Of a DNA stretch of 14,578 bases, positions 13,326 through 14,578 are shown in pieces. This DNA comes from Gammaproteobacteria bacterium. Lineage in GTDB: Bacteria; Pseudomonadota; Gammaproteobacteria; DSM-19610. A model generated the notes under the pieces. That model searched no databases, was not told where the DNA came from, and saw only the letters and a program-made list of their open reading frames with translations. Every line of letters starts with the position of its first letter. Positions within the stretch are counted from its first letter, which is position 1. The stretch lies in NCBI GenBank assembly GCA_011371465.1, contig DRQL01000021.1:1-14578 (forward strand), given 5' to 3'. The position numbers and the translations under genes are program-made.

Positions 13326-13997
13326 CTAGAGCTGTCGGTAGACACCCCCGCAGCTGCCTTCAGGGTTCGCGGAAGTAACCGCCCATACACCACCGGCTAC
13401 ACAGGTGCCCGGTTTGGCGTTGGGCGACTTACCGTTCTGGAATATCCCGGTACCCGGAATCCCGTCATCGATTTTACGATCCAGTTCGGCAATAGCCGCG
13501 ACCGGAATATTGCGACCGGTCCAGAGTTCGTGGCTCTGGCCACTGGTCCCCGCGGCTTCACTGCCGAAGCCCAGGTTCATGTTGCCGCCGAATGCATTAG
13601 GGGGGCAGCGGGTGGAAATACAGTTCCAGCCGTTGTTTCCACCGCTTACAGCGCCGCCGGTATAATTCCCGGTAATGAACCCTGCAGCCGCCAGGTGCAG
13701 CCAGACCCGACCCCGTTCGTTTCCGTTCTGAATCTGGCCATTGCCATTACCATTCATATTGGCCGGAACACCGGAAATATTGGCGCTGGCGACGCGGTAG
13801 TCACCCGGCAACGCCTTGTAGCGGTCCTGGAAGGCAAAAAACGCGGCCTTGATGCCGCTTGCCTGGTCTGCCAGGTTGCGCACCTTGGCGTTGGTAATCA
13901 TTTCCTGGCCCTTGAGCACACCGCCCAACAGTAAACCGATAATCACCAGTACGATGGCGATTTCTACCAGGGTAAAGCCTCGTTGATTCCTGTCCAT
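13326..13997 (-). CDS. Type IV prepilin-like protein, 223 aa
   Basis: A prepilin outside the msh core. I chose ATG 13997 rather than the longer start because it gives the normal seven-residue leader MDRNQRG and has GGAG about eight bases upstream. The mature part begins FTLVEIAIVLVIIGLLLGG, Glu at position 5. The head is Gly/Asn-rich (NGNGNGQIQNGNERG) and contains FQDRYKALPGDY and ELDRKIDDGIPGTG, motifs of a widespread family of 200-250-residue proteobacterial prepilins with no fixed name. Four cysteines (CISTRC, GTCV, GSCGG) could make two disulfides. At almost twice the length of MshA it may be a separate fibre subunit or an alternative minor pilin. It lies 21 bases after the preceding gene and is followed by a terminator. 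Confidence 0.85.
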   Translation of the reverse strand: MDRNQRGFTLVEIAIVLVIIGLLLGGVLKGQEMITNAKVRNLADQASGIKAAFFAFQDRYKALPGDYRVASANISGVPANMNGNGNGQIQNGNERGRVWLHLAAAGFITGNYTGGAVSGGNNGWNCISTRCPPNAFGGNMNLGFGSEAAGTSGQSHELWTGRNIPVAAIAELDRKIDDGIPGTGIFQNGKSPNAKPGTCVAGGVWAVTSANPEGSCGGVYRQL

Positions 13998-14018
13998 ACC
14001 TGTTCTCCGTCTGTACAT

Positions 14019-14578
14019 TCAATTGCCGGCCGGCGTCTTTCCCTGGAGCCGTTCCAGCTGCCCGGACAGAAACCTGAATTCGTGGGGATCGGTGACCTGG
14101 CCGTTGGCCAGTAGTCCACCAATCACGATCTGAGCGGCTTCTGTCTCGCCCATATCCTCGAGTACGAAGATATCCATCTGTTGAGCCCAGTGCGGAACAC
14201 GGGCACCTGTCGCGTTATCGGCCAGTGCTTTTGCGTACTTGAGCGCCAGCGGCAGATCTTCCAGGCGGTGGCGTGCGATCAAGACCGAGTGAGCCAGCCA
14301 GCGCCACCGCGTATTGGGGGATTCGAGGAATTTTTTGTATATAAAATCAAGCATTAGCCGTTGCCTGTCCGGGTCCGGGACCTCGCCGTACAGGCGTGCA
14401 GCGGCCAGCAGGGGGTAGTGTCCGGCCGGGTCCAGGTCCAGGCTGGCCTGCAACCAGCCGCGCACTTTGCGGTAGTCCAGCTCCCGGAACGGGATGCTGA
14501 TACCGGGCTGGTTGTCGAACACCTGCAGCCAGAGATTGAGAAATTTCGACAGCGCAACCGGGTCACCGAGACTGGCGA
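14019..14578 (-). CDS. Hypothetical helical-repeat (TPR-like) protein, 3' part; 5' end beyond the right edge
   Basis: The frame is open from the stop at 14019 to the window end, giving at least 185 C-terminal residues; the GTG at 14522 is not needed as a start because the frame continues upstream without a stop. I do not recognise the family firmly. The sequence is alpha-helical in character, with repeating pairs such as WLQASLDLDPAGHYPLLAAARLYGEV and RHRLEDLPLALKYAKALAD, similar to TPR or related solenoids, and no signal or membrane segment is visible in this part. It ends with HEFRFLSGQLERLQGK. It is 21 bases upstream of the prepilin gene and probably in the same transcript, so a link to pilus assembly is possible but unproven. 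Confidence 0.7.
   Translation of the reverse strand, partial: ASLGDPVALSKFLNLWLQVFDNQPGISIPFRELDYRKVRGWLQASLDLDPAGHYPLLAAARLYGEVPDPDRQRLMLDFIYKKFLESPNTRWRWLAHSVLIARHRLEDLPLALKYAKALADNATGARVPHWAQQMDIFVLEDMGETEAAQIVIGGLLANGQVTDPHEFRFLSGQLERLQGKTPAGN

Noticed and set aside
13178..13393. Longer version of the ABC ATPase starting at 13393
   Set aside because: It would overlap the 3' end of the prepilin gene and read through the terminator hairpin; ABC homology begins only near the ATG at 13177.

Overview
The window is one almost continuous, minus-strand type IVa pilus locus of the MSHA (mannose-sensitive haemagglutinin) class. Every convincing gene reads right to left. Gene content, order and moderately high GC composition point to a proteobacterium, most likely a gammaproteobacterium. 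Nothing in the sequence fixes the genus.

Layout in the direction of transcription (high to low coordinates). (1) 14578-13326: the 3' part of a helical-repeat-like gene of unknown function, then a prepilin of about 223 aa, closed by a strong hairpin terminator at 13280-13307. (2) 13177-7154: an ABC ATPase without a visible permease, then mshI2 (PilN-like), mshJ (PilO-like), mshK, mshL (secretin), mshM (ExeA-like ATPase) and mshN (TPR). (3) 7152-4223: mshE, the assembly ATPase with an N-terminal c-di-GMP-binding type domain, and mshG, the inner-membrane platform. (4) 3975-741: the pilin block mshA, mshC, mshD, mshO and a very unusual mshP. A 247-bp leader precedes mshA and a perfect 15-bp-stem terminator follows it. 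(5) 686 to the left edge: the 5' part of mshI (PilM-like).

The genes are packed with 1-15 nt gaps or 1-10 nt overlaps, often ATGA or GTGA, so translational coupling is likely. Together they encode a trans-envelope machine. MshI, MshI2, MshJ and MshK form the alignment subcomplex, and MshL is the outer-membrane pore. MshM and MshN are accessory envelope proteins. MshE and MshG power and nucleate polymerisation of the MshA fibre, which is primed by the minor pilins MshC, MshD, MshO and MshP.

The most interesting element is the mshP-position gene. Its PilX/MshP-type N-terminus is joined to seven repeats that look like a complete seven-bladed beta-propeller with paired cysteines at six junctions. 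This makes it a candidate pilus-tip adhesin. No mshQ follows it; instead mshI (PilM-like) lies downstream, and an ABC ATPase occupies the place next to mshI2 where mshI1 normally sits. mshF and mshB are absent between mshG and mshA. There is no gene-free stretch longer than 300 bases.
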